64,000 nt of DNA from the NCBI GenBank assembly GCA_964524755.1, contig CAZGDR010000001.1:1-64000 (forward strand). Direction: 5' to 3'. Every line of letters begins with the position of its first letter. Within the stretch, counting starts at the first letter, position 1. Origin of the DNA: JAQVOO01 sp964524755. GTDB taxonomy: Bacteria > Spirochaetota > Spirochaetia > Sphaerochaetales > Sphaerochaetaceae. Below the pieces are notes generated by a model that was not told the DNA's origin, searched no databases, and saw nothing but the letters and a program-made list of their open reading frames with translations. The position numbers and the translations under genes were made by a program. Of the stretch, positions 56,765 through 64,000 are shown one piece after another.

Positions 56765-57553
56765 ATGGATGTTTTTGATCGTATCGCACAGTTAATTATC
56801 GAAATGGGAGATCTCGCCTGTACAAAACAAGCTACTATCTCACGTGATTATAAAGATGATGGCTCGGTACTGACTGCTACCGATACTGCCATTAACGAGC
56901 AGGTGGAGAGTGCCTTAATTCAACACTTTCCCGATGCAAATATTATTACCGAAGAGGCTCTGCGTCCTTTTAATAACGAAGCACCTCTCACTTTTATCCT
57001 CGATCCAATCGATGGCACCGATGTCTATAGTCAAGGCTTGCCTAGTTGGTGTATATCTTTGGGTATTCTGGATGAGAATCGTCAATGTATTGGAGCTATG
57101 GTGAATGCACCTCGTTGGGGCTTGAGTCGAAGTGAGGGGCTATTCTTACGCCAAGATCCTGGAAAGCCTCTTTTATTAAACGGTAAACCATTTACCCCCC
57201 GCGTACGATCAACTAAGATTGAACAAATCGCCATGGCCTCCTACCCTCCACGCCATATTATGCTACACGACTTTAAAGGGAAAGTTAGGTGTTACGGCTC
57301 TAATATCTTGCATATGATTTCACCGCTTATTCATCCTCATATTCAGGGAGCCATCTCAGCCCCCTGTTTCGCCTGGGATATTGCGGGAGCTCATGCCTTA
57401 CTAGCTTTACAGGGGATGGTAGTTGAATATGCTGATGGTAGCCCCTTTGTCTATACGGACGCGTTGCTCGCCAAGCGCCAGCCTTTTGAGGGTGTTGTCT
57501 TGTCTGGACCAGATAAGACTGTAAAAGAGATGGCTCTATTATATAATAATTAA
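56765..57553 (+). CDS. Inositol monophosphatase-family phosphatase
   Basis: A 262-residue Mg-dependent phosphatase. The metal motifs are EEAL (about 61-64), LDPIDGTDVY (about 79-88) and the C-terminal WDIAGAHALL (about 206-215). Substrates of relatives are inositol phosphate, 3'-phosphoadenosine 5'-phosphate (CysQ) or fructose bisphosphate; the sequence does not decide among them. It is divergent from mfd, and its last 4 bp overlap the convergent transporter gene. Confidence 0.8.
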   Translation: MDVFDRIAQLIIEMGDLACTKQATISRDYKDDGSVLTATDTAINEQVESALIQHFPDANIITEEALRPFNNEAPLTFILDPIDGTDVYSQGLPSWCISLGILDENRQCIGAMVNAPRWGLSRSEGLFLRQDPGKPLLLNGKPFTPRVRSTKIEQIAMASYPPRHIMLHDFKGKVRCYGSNILHMISPLIHPHIQGAISAPCFAWDIAGAHALLALQGMVVEYADGSPFVYTDALLAKRQPFEGVVLSGPDKTVKEMALLYNN

Positions 57554-58236
57554 GGCTGAACTTTCCCTTGCGTGTACCAAGAGCGTGCCATATACATAAA
57601 AGGGGTATCCAGAATTGAGACTACCCATTTCAGAAGGTAGGTGGTTACCATAATTTGCCAAAGTACCGACCACTCATAAACACCCCAAAATGCTATTATA
57701 GTAAACAATAAAGTGTCGATAAGTTGACTTATCATGGTGCTGGCGTTATTACGCAGCCACAGCCATTTGGGCTCGGGACGTTTGCGACGCCAAAACTCAA
57801 AGGCATTAATATCGTGTAATTGTGAGGCTAGATAGGCCACAAGACTCCCTAAAGCAATTCTGGGCATAAGGGCAAAGATAGTAGTCATGCTCTCTTGGAC
57901 GAAATCTGAAGGTGCCGGTTTGAAGTACAGGGCTACATTCATCAGGACCGTCATGACCACGAGTGAGAAAAAACCGATCCCAACTGCTTGCATAGCATCG
58001 CGTTTACCAAAACATTCACTGAGAATGTCGGTAGCAAGGAAGCTGGTAGCATACACTACATTGCCTAAGGTAGCTTCTAAGCCAAATATTTCAACGGTTT
58101 TAGTGACTTGAATATTAGCTAGTATGACTGAGATAGGAATCCAGATAAAAAGTCCTATTTTACCCCACAGACGAAAGGCAACCATTATCGCTACAAAATT
58201 GAGTCCCAACATAACTGCCCAGAAAAGTTCATTCAC
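57550..58236 (-). CDS. Queuosine-precursor transporter (YhhQ/VUT family)
   Basis: A 228-residue membrane protein with about six helices (about 5-22, 30-50, 75-98, 120-140, 165-185, 195-215). Family hallmarks are VTKTVEIFGLEATLGNVVYATSFLATDILSECFGK in its shorter segments and RNNASTMISQLIDTLLF. Relatives import preQ0/preQ1 for tRNA queuosine. The GTG start at 58236 overlaps the stop of the NTPase gene (8 bp); a longer start inside that gene is possible. It is the last of a three-gene operon with an ACT protein and a THEP1-type NTPase. Confidence 0.85.
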   Translation of the reverse strand: MNELFWAVMLGLNFVAIMVAFRLWGKIGLFIWIPISVILANIQVTKTVEIFGLEATLGNVVYATSFLATDILSECFGKRDAMQAVGIGFFSLVVMTVLMNVALYFKPAPSDFVQESMTTIFALMPRIALGSLVAYLASQLHDINAFEFWRRKRPEPKWLWLRNNASTMISQLIDTLLFTIIAFWGVYEWSVLWQIMVTTYLLKWVVSILDTPFMYMARSWYTQGKVQP

Positions 58237-58759
58237 ACACCACCACCTTTGACAACTCCTCTTCCCATGGTGCTTGCACACGCAATATTAGAGCTGCAGA
58301 GGTTGGTATATCATAGGTGTGTAGGACTGCGTCAAGTAACGATTCGCGCACTACCGCAATAATTGTCCCCTGATACGAATTCATGGCCTCAAGGAAGGTT
58401 TGGTGGAGTGCCTCGCCTTGTAATTCGAGCGGTCCAATCTCATCAAAAGTAAGATAGTCTGTAGCATGCATGTGCTCCATAATTCGTTCATGCGCCCACC
58501 TAAAAGTAGTATGATCTATCCAAAATCGCCCGAATGTATCCCACCCATCTTGGGCTGTCGTGGTCATGAGTAAGCGAATATCGCCTGTAAACTGATCACT
58601 CAGTACCCATTCAGTTTTTTCTTGATGAGGCAAAGGTATAACTTGGATCATACCCCCGATCTTATGACCAGCAGAATCTAGGCGTGAACACAAGGAGTAA
58701 AGGAATGTTGTCTTTCCACTATCTATAGGTCCCGTAATAAATATAGGCTTGCATCGCAC
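58229..58759 (-). CDS. THEP1-type P-loop NTPase
   Basis: A 176-residue nucleotide triphosphatase. Walker A is GPIDSGKTT (about 10-18) near the N-terminus; Walker B reads LTFDEIGPLEL (about 103-113), the hallmark of the THEP1/DUF2478 group. Members hydrolyse NTPs in vitro but their biological role is not settled. It overlaps the ACT-domain gene by one base and the transporter gene by 8 bp, so all three are coupled. Confidence 0.75.
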   Translation of the reverse strand: MRCKPIFITGPIDSGKTTFLYSLCSRLDSAGHKIGGMIQVIPLPHQEKTEWVLSDQFTGDIRLLMTTTAQDGWDTFGRFWIDHTTFRWAHERIMEHMHATDYLTFDEIGPLELQGEALHQTFLEAMNSYQGTIIAVVRESLLDAVLHTYDIPTSAALILRVQAPWEEELSKVVVCE

Positions 58760-59415
58760 TACGCACCTCCTAGGAAGCTCTGTAATACGGCAAATGATGC
58801 CATTGAATCTTCCCGACGAATTACGAAAGTCAATTCATTCATGGTGGAGATAATTTCATTTACATTTATCTCTTCCCAAGCTAACTTACGCACTGCTTCA
58901 TAGACAATCCCTGGCGTAGACATGAAATCACCGGAAAAGACTAAGGAGAGGGCTACGAGATCTCCCATTTGATGTAACACTGTCTCTCCTTCAATCAAGC
59001 TGGTGATACTTTCAAGATGTTTTTCGCTAATAGAGAGACTGATTTCATGGCTCCCTAAAGTAACATTGAGAAAATCTCCTGAAGCAGGACTTATCGTATT
59101 GTAGAGTTTTCCCAAGGTAGACATGACCGTTTCACTGCGTACGAGGTTGATACTATAAATATTAGTCTTCATCATGATTTCATATTGAATATCATAACTT
59201 TTTTGTTCGGTATCTTTCTTCCGTAACTCTTCAGCATACCGTCTGATAGCCATCACAATAGCTGAAGTTTTTACGGTTTTGCCGTGCAGCTCCTCTACGG
59301 TGCCCTGGATAGATGCGGCATAATTGCTGTAGCTAAGAATCCCCTGAATGAGCATCTCATAGAGGAAGGGTGTGCGATCTATAATTCGCTTGACAGAATT
59401 GCTTACAGATTCCAT
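58759..59415 (-). CDS. ACT-domain-like regulatory protein
   Basis: A 218-residue protein without a recognised catalytic domain. An N-terminal helical, wHTH-like stretch (about 1-65: ILSYSNYAASIQGTVEEL, KTSAIVMAIRRYAEEL) precedes a middle ligand-binding-like region and a C-terminal ACT-like segment (about 160-218) with FMSTPGIVYEAVRKLAWEEINVNE and STMNELTFVIRREDS, similar to aspartokinase ACT domains. It may be a small-molecule-responsive regulator of its operon. A -10-like TATAGT lies upstream at 59456-59461. Confidence 0.55.
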   Translation of the reverse strand: MESVSNSVKRIIDRTPFLYEMLIQGILSYSNYAASIQGTVEELHGKTVKTSAIVMAIRRYAEELRKKDTEQKSYDIQYEIMMKTNIYSINLVRSETVMSTLGKLYNTISPASGDFLNVTLGSHEISLSISEKHLESITSLIEGETVLHQMGDLVALSLVFSGDFMSTPGIVYEAVRKLAWEEINVNEIISTMNELTFVIRREDSMASFAVLQSFLGGA

Positions 59416-59627
59416 AAAAACCTCTTTATTCCCGTTCTTTTGTTATTATTAACACACTATAGCCCAAATTACAATATTTTATAACAAAATCATTCGATAT
59501 ATTACAAAGTATTATCGCTTAATCCAAGGAGACATTATTTCTTTAATTATTTTTTCTTCTTAACAATTTGCATTAATTCAATTGTATGCTATAGTGTGAA
59601 TTATCTTTTTAAAAGGAGTTTTCAAGC
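59416..59627. promoter_or_regulatory. Divergent promoter region of nrdR and the ACT operon
   Basis: An AT-rich 212-bp region. An identical 11-mer in opposite orientation lies near each gene: CACACTATAGC (59453-59463) and GCTATAGTGTG (59588-59598). Each contains TATAGT read toward its gene. For nrdR, TTGCAT (59568-59573), 16 bases, TATAGT (59590-59595) with an extended TG. The TATAGTGT halves resemble half of an NrdR box. Otherwise no gene or hairpin is seen. Confidence 0.5.
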
Positions 59628-60092
59628 ATGTTATGCCCATATTGCGGTAAGATGGAAGACAAGGTCTTGGAGTCACGTCAGAACAGTAGTGGATCAACCA
59701 TCCGACGCCGCCGAGAATGCTTGAGCTGTGGTTACCGATTCACCTCGTATGAGAGGATAGAAGAGAAACCTCTCCTCGTTGTAAAACGTGATGGACGTCG
59801 AGAACCTTTCAATAGTAGTAAATTGGAAAGAGGCCTCCGTATTACCACGCAAAAACGTAATATTAGTCAGGAAACTATTGAGCAAATATTGCAGGACATT
59901 GAGGATGAGATTGTGTTGTTAGCAGGAGCTAAACGTGAAGTTTCCTCTCAGGCCATTGGTGAAGCCGCATTACGACAATTGTATAAAATAGATACAGTAG
60001 CCTATATACGATTTGCCTCGGTGTACCGTGCATTCGCCAATGTAGATCAATTTGTAGAGGAGATTGAAAAAATCACCCACAATATGAAGTAA
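59628..60092 (+). CDS. nrdR: NrdR, ribonucleotide reductase repressor
   Basis: A 154-residue repressor. The N-terminal zinc ribbon uses Cys3, Cys6, Cys31 and Cys34 with the RRRRECLSCGYRFTSYE signature; an ATP-cone domain (about 46-136) begins LVVKRDGRREPFNSSKL and senses ATP/dATP. It turns off ribonucleotide reductase genes when dATP is high. AAAAGGAG precedes the ATG. It is convergent with the dGTPase gene 6 bp away. Confidence 0.96.
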   Translation: MLCPYCGKMEDKVLESRQNSSGSTIRRRRECLSCGYRFTSYERIEEKPLLVVKRDGRREPFNSSKLERGLRITTQKRNISQETIEQILQDIEDEIVLLAGAKREVSSQAIGEAALRQLYKIDTVAYIRFASVYRAFANVDQFVEEIEKITHNMK

Positions 60093-60098
60093 GGCTTA

Positions 60099-61262
60099 TT
60101 ACTTTACATCAAACCATTTCCCAGTTATTGATTGTTCAATGTGCTCGTTTAAATGATCAGGCTTAAGAATTTCATTCGCACAATCAAGACAGAAATTATC
60201 ACTCATTCCAGCTACATAATCAAATACGAGTCGATTGATATTTCCATCGTGTTGAAGATAGGGTTCATACATCTCTTTGACATGTAAGAAGAAGCCAGCA
60301 GCCAACATGTTTTTTTCTTCCAAATATGGACGTTCTTCCAACCCATAATTGTCTAACAACTTTTGCAAATAATCGATAATCAAATGCAGCAGTCGCGAGA
60401 AATAGTTGCTATATCCTTGTAATAATGGGGAGAGATAAATTGATTTGTAGTTAAACTCTTTCATTGCCAACACTGCTTCAAAAACAGCATCTGAAAAGGC
60501 TATACCTGTTTCAGGATGGGAAGAATCAATCAGATCATTAACGAGCGTGTTAATAATACTGGCATTAGTTTTACCCAATCGTTCAACAACAATAGAGGGA
60601 ATGGTAGTGGGGTCAATAATCGAAAGACGACATGCATCTTCATAATCACGACCAAGATAGGCCGCTTGATCTGAGAAACGAACGACCGCAGCTTCCCACG
60701 TGGAGGGGATTGCTTCAGCTCTACTGGTGAGCGCCGATAGATCTTTCTCTTTCCCGCTAGGCATGAGCCGTTGTTCAAAGCTCTCGCCGTTATGACAGGC
60801 AATTCCATCGCGTACGGCATAGGTTAAATTTAAGCCCTTCCCATGCTCAGTGAGGAAGTCAATAACGCGTAGTGAATTTAGTTCGTGTTCAAATCCTGCA
60901 AACCCGTTCTGTTCCATAATTGAAGCTAGGATCTCCTCTCCTACATGGCCGAATGGAGTGTGCCCTAGATCATGACCAATGCCAATGGCCCATGCCAATT
61001 CTGTATCGAGATGTAGCCCTCTACATACTGCTGTAGCAATTGAGGCAACGTGTAGAACGTGCTCCATGCGCGTGCAGATATGATCATTGCTTGGAGCAAA
61101 AAATACTTGTGTTTTATGTTTAAGTCTCCTAAATGGAGAACTATGAATAATAGCCGTAGTATCGCGATAATATTCGCCACGCACATCACTAGTGCGTGGG
61201 TATTTGCGATTTTCTAGAACTGATGATGGTAATGTATGTATAAAGCGTTTTGTTTTTGACAC
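60099..61262 (-). CDS. dgt: dGTP triphosphohydrolase
   Basis: A 387-residue HD-family enzyme that converts dGTP (or dNTPs) to nucleoside and triphosphate. Motifs: RRLKHKTQVF near 50, TRMEHVLHVASIA, the HD motif GIGHDLGHTPFGHVGEEIL, and CHNGESFEQRL further on, all typical. The GTG at 61262 follows GGGGAGG by 7 bases; an in-frame extension to 61310 lacks family similarity. It is convergent with nrdR, which also controls the dNTP pool, and divergent from a small membrane-protein gene. Confidence 0.9.
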   Translation of the reverse strand: MSKTKRFIHTLPSSVLENRKYPRTSDVRGEYYRDTTAIIHSSPFRRLKHKTQVFFAPSNDHICTRMEHVLHVASIATAVCRGLHLDTELAWAIGIGHDLGHTPFGHVGEEILASIMEQNGFAGFEHELNSLRVIDFLTEHGKGLNLTYAVRDGIACHNGESFEQRLMPSGKEKDLSALTSRAEAIPSTWEAAVVRFSDQAAYLGRDYEDACRLSIIDPTTIPSIVVERLGKTNASIINTLVNDLIDSSHPETGIAFSDAVFEAVLAMKEFNYKSIYLSPLLQGYSNYFSRLLHLIIDYLQKLLDNYGLEERPYLEEKNMLAAGFFLHVKEMYEPYLQHDGNINRLVFDYVAGMSDNFCLDCANEILKPDHLNEHIEQSITGKWFDVK

Positions 61263-61282
61263 AGAGTTACCTCCCCTATACT
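61256..61282 (+). promoter_or_regulatory. Promoter for the 61309 gene and aro operon
   Basis: TTGACA (61256-61261), 15 bases, TATACT (61277-61282). Both hexamers are strong but the spacing is short. It overlaps the first codons of the divergent dGTPase gene. Confidence 0.4.
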
Positions 61283-61308
61283 TCCCAAGGCTGACCCTGC
61301 ATGGTATC

Positions 61309-61806
61309 ATGGTTATTATGTTGATGCTACTGGTAGCTATAGGTACAACTCTCCTCTGCTTTTTGTCAGCTGCTGCTACATTGCGGTTTATCCTCTCTCG
61401 GCAGGGTTGGTTTTGGGTCTTACCGTTAGTCCTCTCTCTCTCTTTTCTCTATTTAAGTATAAGCCCATTGTATCAGGTTGCCTCGGGCATGATCAGTGGT
61501 TCGTATGTTGTGGAGATTAGCCCTAACCGTAGTGTGCGTGAGATTATTCCGCTTATTATTGTATTGCTCTGGTACCTTATGATTATCACCTTCCGCAGTG
61601 CTTTAAAACTTGTGGTTCCAGACAATAAACATCTTTTAGATACCAAGAAGAACCTCAACGAAGCTCGCTATATGCAACGCATAGAATTAAGAAAATATTA
61701 TAAATTAGCACGCCGTAAAAGGCGTAAAGAGATTAGAATCAAACGCGAACATGCTGGTACACGCTATCCTCGAAAATGGGTAGCTCTATTCGATGAACAT
61801 GAATAA
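61309..61806 (+). CDS. Small membrane protein with basic tail, unknown
   Basis: A 165-residue protein that I do not recognise. Three hydrophobic helices lie at about 2-25, 37-58 and 80-100, followed by a highly basic helical tail (about 125-155; YKLARRKRRKEIRIKREH). The basic tail could contact RNA, DNA or lipid head groups. Start at 61309 or 61318; both ATGs lack a strong ribosome site. The next gene, aroK, starts 10 bp after the stop. Function cannot be inferred. Confidence 0.6.
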   Translation: MVIMLMLLVAIGTTLLCFLSAAATLRFILSRQGWFWVLPLVLSLSFLYLSISPLYQVASGMISGSYVVEISPNRSVREIIPLIIVLLWYLMIITFRSALKLVVPDNKHLLDTKKNLNEARYMQRIELRKYYKLARRKRRKEIRIKREHAGTRYPRKWVALFDEHE

Positions 61807-61816
61807 GGATAGTAGC

Positions 61817-62380
61817 ATGTGTATCGTCTACCTCGTTGGTATTAAACACTCAGGTAAAAGTTCTGTAGGACGCCAAGCCGTTGAATTGTTACACAAGACA
61901 AGGGCCGTTGAATTCACTGATACGGATAATTTGATCCATTCACTGCTACCCTCTCCCTACTTTTCTATCCGTGAATTTTATCGTCATGCAGGGGCGGCGG
62001 CTTTTAGGGAATTAGAATTGAGAGCTTTACAAACATGGCTTGATCAAGTGAGTCCCTCTCTGCACGTTGTGGCGCTAGGAGGTGGAGCTTGTGACAATGA
62101 ACCACTGATCCAGGTAATGCAATCTAGTGGTATAATTATCTATCTTGCTGTTGAAGAGTCAGTCTTACTGCAGAGAATTCTGCAACATGGCATTCCCCCT
62201 TTCCTTTCAGCAGAAGATCCTAGACAATCTTTTCACACCCTTTACGAACGGCGAAACAGCCGATATAGGCAGTTTTCCGATTATGTGCTACAATTATACG
62301 ATTGCCGGTCTATACCTGAGAATGCTGAAATACTCGCAAAAACTATCCAAAAAATAGCCGGAAAGAGGGGTCATGTCTAA
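61817..62380 (+). CDS. aroK: Shikimate kinase
   Basis: A 187-residue enzyme that phosphorylates shikimate. Walker A is GIKHSGKSS (about 8-16), the shikimate-binding Asp is in FTDTDNLIH, the Arg in AFRELE, and GGGAC is the Gly-rich loop. The LID region is somewhat divergent (ILQHGIPPFLS). The ATG at 61817 has AAGGAT 6 bases upstream, better than an ATG eight codons earlier. It overlaps aroC by 8 bp, supporting the pathway assignment. Confidence 0.83.
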   Translation: MCIVYLVGIKHSGKSSVGRQAVELLHKTRAVEFTDTDNLIHSLLPSPYFSIREFYRHAGAAAFRELELRALQTWLDQVSPSLHVVALGGGACDNEPLIQVMQSSGIIIYLAVEESVLLQRILQHGIPPFLSAEDPRQSFHTLYERRNSRYRQFSDYVLQLYDCRSIPENAEILAKTIQKIAGKRGHV

Positions 62381-63422
62381 GAACACATTTGGAACTACTA
62401 TAAAAATCACCACTTTTGGCGAATCACATGGGGCGGCATTAGGGGTCGTCATCGATGGATTGGAAAGTGGTTTTACCATCGACATAGAGCAATTAGAATA
62501 CCAAATGAGCCGGCGTAGACCTGGTGGAAACCCGTTAGGAACGAAGCGACAGGAACGAGATTCGATTGAAATCCTTTCGGGGCTATTTCAAGGTAAAACT
62601 ACGGGAACCCCTGTAGCGATTATGATTCGCAATACGAATCAACGTTCTGAAGATTATGATACTATCGCTACCCTGTATAGACCTGGACACGCAGATCTCA
62701 CGTGGCAACAGAAATTTGGAATACGTGATTGGCGTGGCGGTGGGAGATCTAGTGGTCGAGAGACTGCAGCTCGCTTAGCCGCCGGTGCAATTGCAATGCA
62801 GATATTAGAATCAAAAGGAATTAATATTTTAGCGTATGCTATCCAAATTGGTTCCATCGTGGCAAAAAAACGGGATTATACCCAAATACATAAAAACAAG
62901 GTTAGTACAGTTGATGCTGCTGCAGCTCAACAGATGGAACAACTTATTGAGCGCATGCGTGAAGAGAAAGATAGTGTCGGTGGAATTATTGAATGCAGGA
63001 CAACTGGCCTACCCGCTGGTTTAGGCGAACCGGTTTTTGATAAGGCTGATGCCTTACTAGCCCATGCCATCCTATCGATTGGAGCCATTAAAGGAATTGA
63101 ATTTGGTGACGGCTTTGCAGTTGCCTCAGCGCATGGTTCTGAAAATAACGATCAGATGGATGCGAACGGATTCCTCAGCAATCATGCTGGTGGAGTAAAT
63201 GGTGGGATTACCAATGGAGCACCATTAATTTTCCGTACAGTGGTTAAGCCCACTGCTTCGATTGGGAAACCGCAGAAAACGGTCGATATCAATGGTAAAG
63301 AGCAAACTATTGTTGTCGAGGGAAGACACGACCCTTGTATTTGTGTTCGCATTATTCCGGTAATTGAGGCAATGACTGCAATTACCTTGTTATCATTATG
63401 GTATGAACAATATGGACGATAA
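62373..63422 (+). CDS. aroC: Chorismate synthase
   Basis: A 349-residue FMN-dependent enzyme that makes chorismate from EPSP. Signatures: GESHGAALGVVIDG at the N-terminus, RRRPGGNPLGT, DWRGGGRSSGRETAARLAAG, and HAGGVNGGITNG with the following phosphate-binding residues. GAGGGG lies 3 bases before the ATG. It follows aroK with overlap and precedes the helicase gene with overlap. Confidence 0.97.
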   Translation: MSKNTFGTTIKITTFGESHGAALGVVIDGLESGFTIDIEQLEYQMSRRRPGGNPLGTKRQERDSIEILSGLFQGKTTGTPVAIMIRNTNQRSEDYDTIATLYRPGHADLTWQQKFGIRDWRGGGRSSGRETAARLAAGAIAMQILESKGINILAYAIQIGSIVAKKRDYTQIHKNKVSTVDAAAAQQMEQLIERMREEKDSVGGIIECRTTGLPAGLGEPVFDKADALLAHAILSIGAIKGIEFGDGFAVASAHGSENNDQMDANGFLSNHAGGVNGGITNGAPLIFRTVVKPTASIGKPQKTVDINGKEQTIVVEGRHDPCICVRIIPVIEAMTAITLLSLWYEQYGR

Positions 63423-64000
63423 ACCTCTCATTATTCAAAGTGACTTAAGCCTTATGCTGGACGTACATTCACCATCAGCAGAGCAAGCACGTAACGACTT
63501 AATAGCATTTGCCGAATTGGTAAAATCACCTGAACACGTACACACCTATGCAATTTCTGCCATTAGTTTGTGGAATGCTGCATCGGCGGGTATTAGTGTA
63601 GATGAAGTTCTCAACCGTTTACAAAAATGGTCCCGCTACACCCTGCCTGAAACTGTGGTTTTTCATATCACAGAGATTGGTGGAAGATTTGGAAGTATTC
63701 AGTTATTACCCTACGATGATGAACATTATCTATTAACTGTTTCCCAACAAAGGTTTACGAGAGAAATGTTAGCCCGTAAACAAATTGCATCTATGCTCAT
63801 TCAATCTCCTGATGGATTTCTGGTACCGAAATATCAGCGGGGTGAATTAAAGTTACAACTCATCAAGCTCAATTTTCCAGTTGATGACCGCATCCCATTA
63901 ACGAAAGGGGAACCGGTGCCCATGACGTTCCGTTCTGTTTCATCACGTGGCGTCCCTTTTGTGTTACGTGATTATCAACAACTGGCAGCCAACTCGGTGC
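63403..64000 (+). CDS. XPB/Ssl2-type DNA repair helicase (5' part)
   Basis: The first 199 codons of a gene cut by the window end. The N-terminal part (PLIIQSDLSLMLDVHSP, FAELVKSPEHVHTYAIS, SLWNAASAG) matches the helicase XPB/Ssl2 N-terminal domain, and the last residues VLRDYQQLAANSV are the start of the superfamily 2 helicase core (Q-motif-like). Treponema encodes a similar XPB helicase, from memory. The start is at 63403 or 63412, both inside aroC and without a clear ribosome site. Confidence 0.8.
   Translation, partial: MNNMDDKPLIIQSDLSLMLDVHSPSAEQARNDLIAFAELVKSPEHVHTYAISAISLWNAASAGISVDEVLNRLQKWSRYTLPETVVFHITEIGGRFGSIQLLPYDDEHYLLTVSQQRFTREMLARKQIASMLIQSPDGFLVPKYQRGELKLQLIKLNFPVDDRIPLTKGEPVPMTFRSVSSRGVPFVLRDYQQLAANSV

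Noticed and set aside
56727..56789. Longer GTG start for mfd
   Set aside because: It overlaps the divergent phosphatase gene and adds no conserved sequence, although it cannot be excluded.
58759..59415. Reading the ACT-like protein as an aspartokinase
   Set aside because: No kinase domain or substrate motifs are present; only the C-terminal ACT-like segment is similar.
1..64000. Mobile elements, prophage, CRISPR arrays, rRNA genes, riboswitches
   Set aside because: No transposase, integrase, phage gene, regularly spaced repeats or rRNA sequence was seen, and no long leader shows a riboswitch-like fold.

Overview
The window looks like a chromosomal stretch of a spirochaete, probably a relative of Sphaerochaeta or Treponema. 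The evidence is a bacterial V-type ATPase operon of the spirochaete/Chlamydia kind (E, DUF2764, A, B, D, I, K), an LptD-like outer-membrane protein next to uvrA, an mtEFG2/spdEFG2-like elongation factor, a flavodiiron protein, and AT-rich, tightly packed genes. This assignment rests on gene content and was not tested by phylogeny. There are no insertion sequences, prophage genes, CRISPR arrays or rRNA genes. One tRNA gene (Val, anticodon TAC) is present. A run of 100 N (1628-1727) is an assembly gap that cuts nusB and a SurA-like isomerase.

Layout. 114-6636 (minus) is a glycolysis and housekeeping block: gapA-pgk-tpiA-secG, a flavodoxin-like protein, a periplasmic parvulin, nusB, map and a purine phosphoribosyltransferase. 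A membrane GGDEF protein follows. 7957-19330 (minus) is one long operon: ispG-uvrA-lptD-phoH-pgpH-ybeY-corC. 19454-26653 (minus) is the V-ATPase operon, ending in a clear terminator. 26715-29315 holds a Crp/Fnr regulator divergent from a membrane 4Fe-4S protein and a flavodiiron O2/NO reductase. 29310-33500 (minus) is rsgA-mutS2-udp. 33580-34782 (plus) is a pentapeptide-repeat protein and a metallo-beta-lactamase-fold protein. 34775-38058 (minus) holds a GNAT acetyltransferase, a CmpB-like membrane protein, yggS, a small membrane protein and an rluD-like gene, with the tRNA upstream.

38327-46292 combines a double-domain class II aldolase, guaB, and an alpha-glucan cluster: a cyclomaltodextrinase divergent from amylosucrase plus a LacI regulator, with operator-like palindromes in between. 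46393-52737 (plus) carries a Zn/Cd-type P-type ATPase and two unusual EF-G paralogues. 52752-56726 (minus) is mfd-trmB. 56765-59415 holds an inositol-monophosphatase-family gene and a triad of ACT-domain protein, THEP1-type NTPase and queuosine-precursor transporter. 59628-61262 pairs nrdR with a convergent dGTPase, both dNTP-pool functions. The right end (plus) has a small membrane protein, aroK, aroC and the start of an XPB-type helicase cut by the window edge.

No single new system stands out. The points most worth following are: a divergent promoter pair whose geometry predicts leaderless mRNAs for rsgA and a Cys/His-headed pentapeptide protein; two EF-G paralogues that have diverged in opposite domains; a class II aldolase fused to a catalytically dead copy of itself; a SAP-like motif at the N-terminus of LptD; and a CRP-sized palindrome placed to control the redox genes. 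Convergent gene pairs repeatedly overlap or nearly touch at their 3' ends with no terminator between them.
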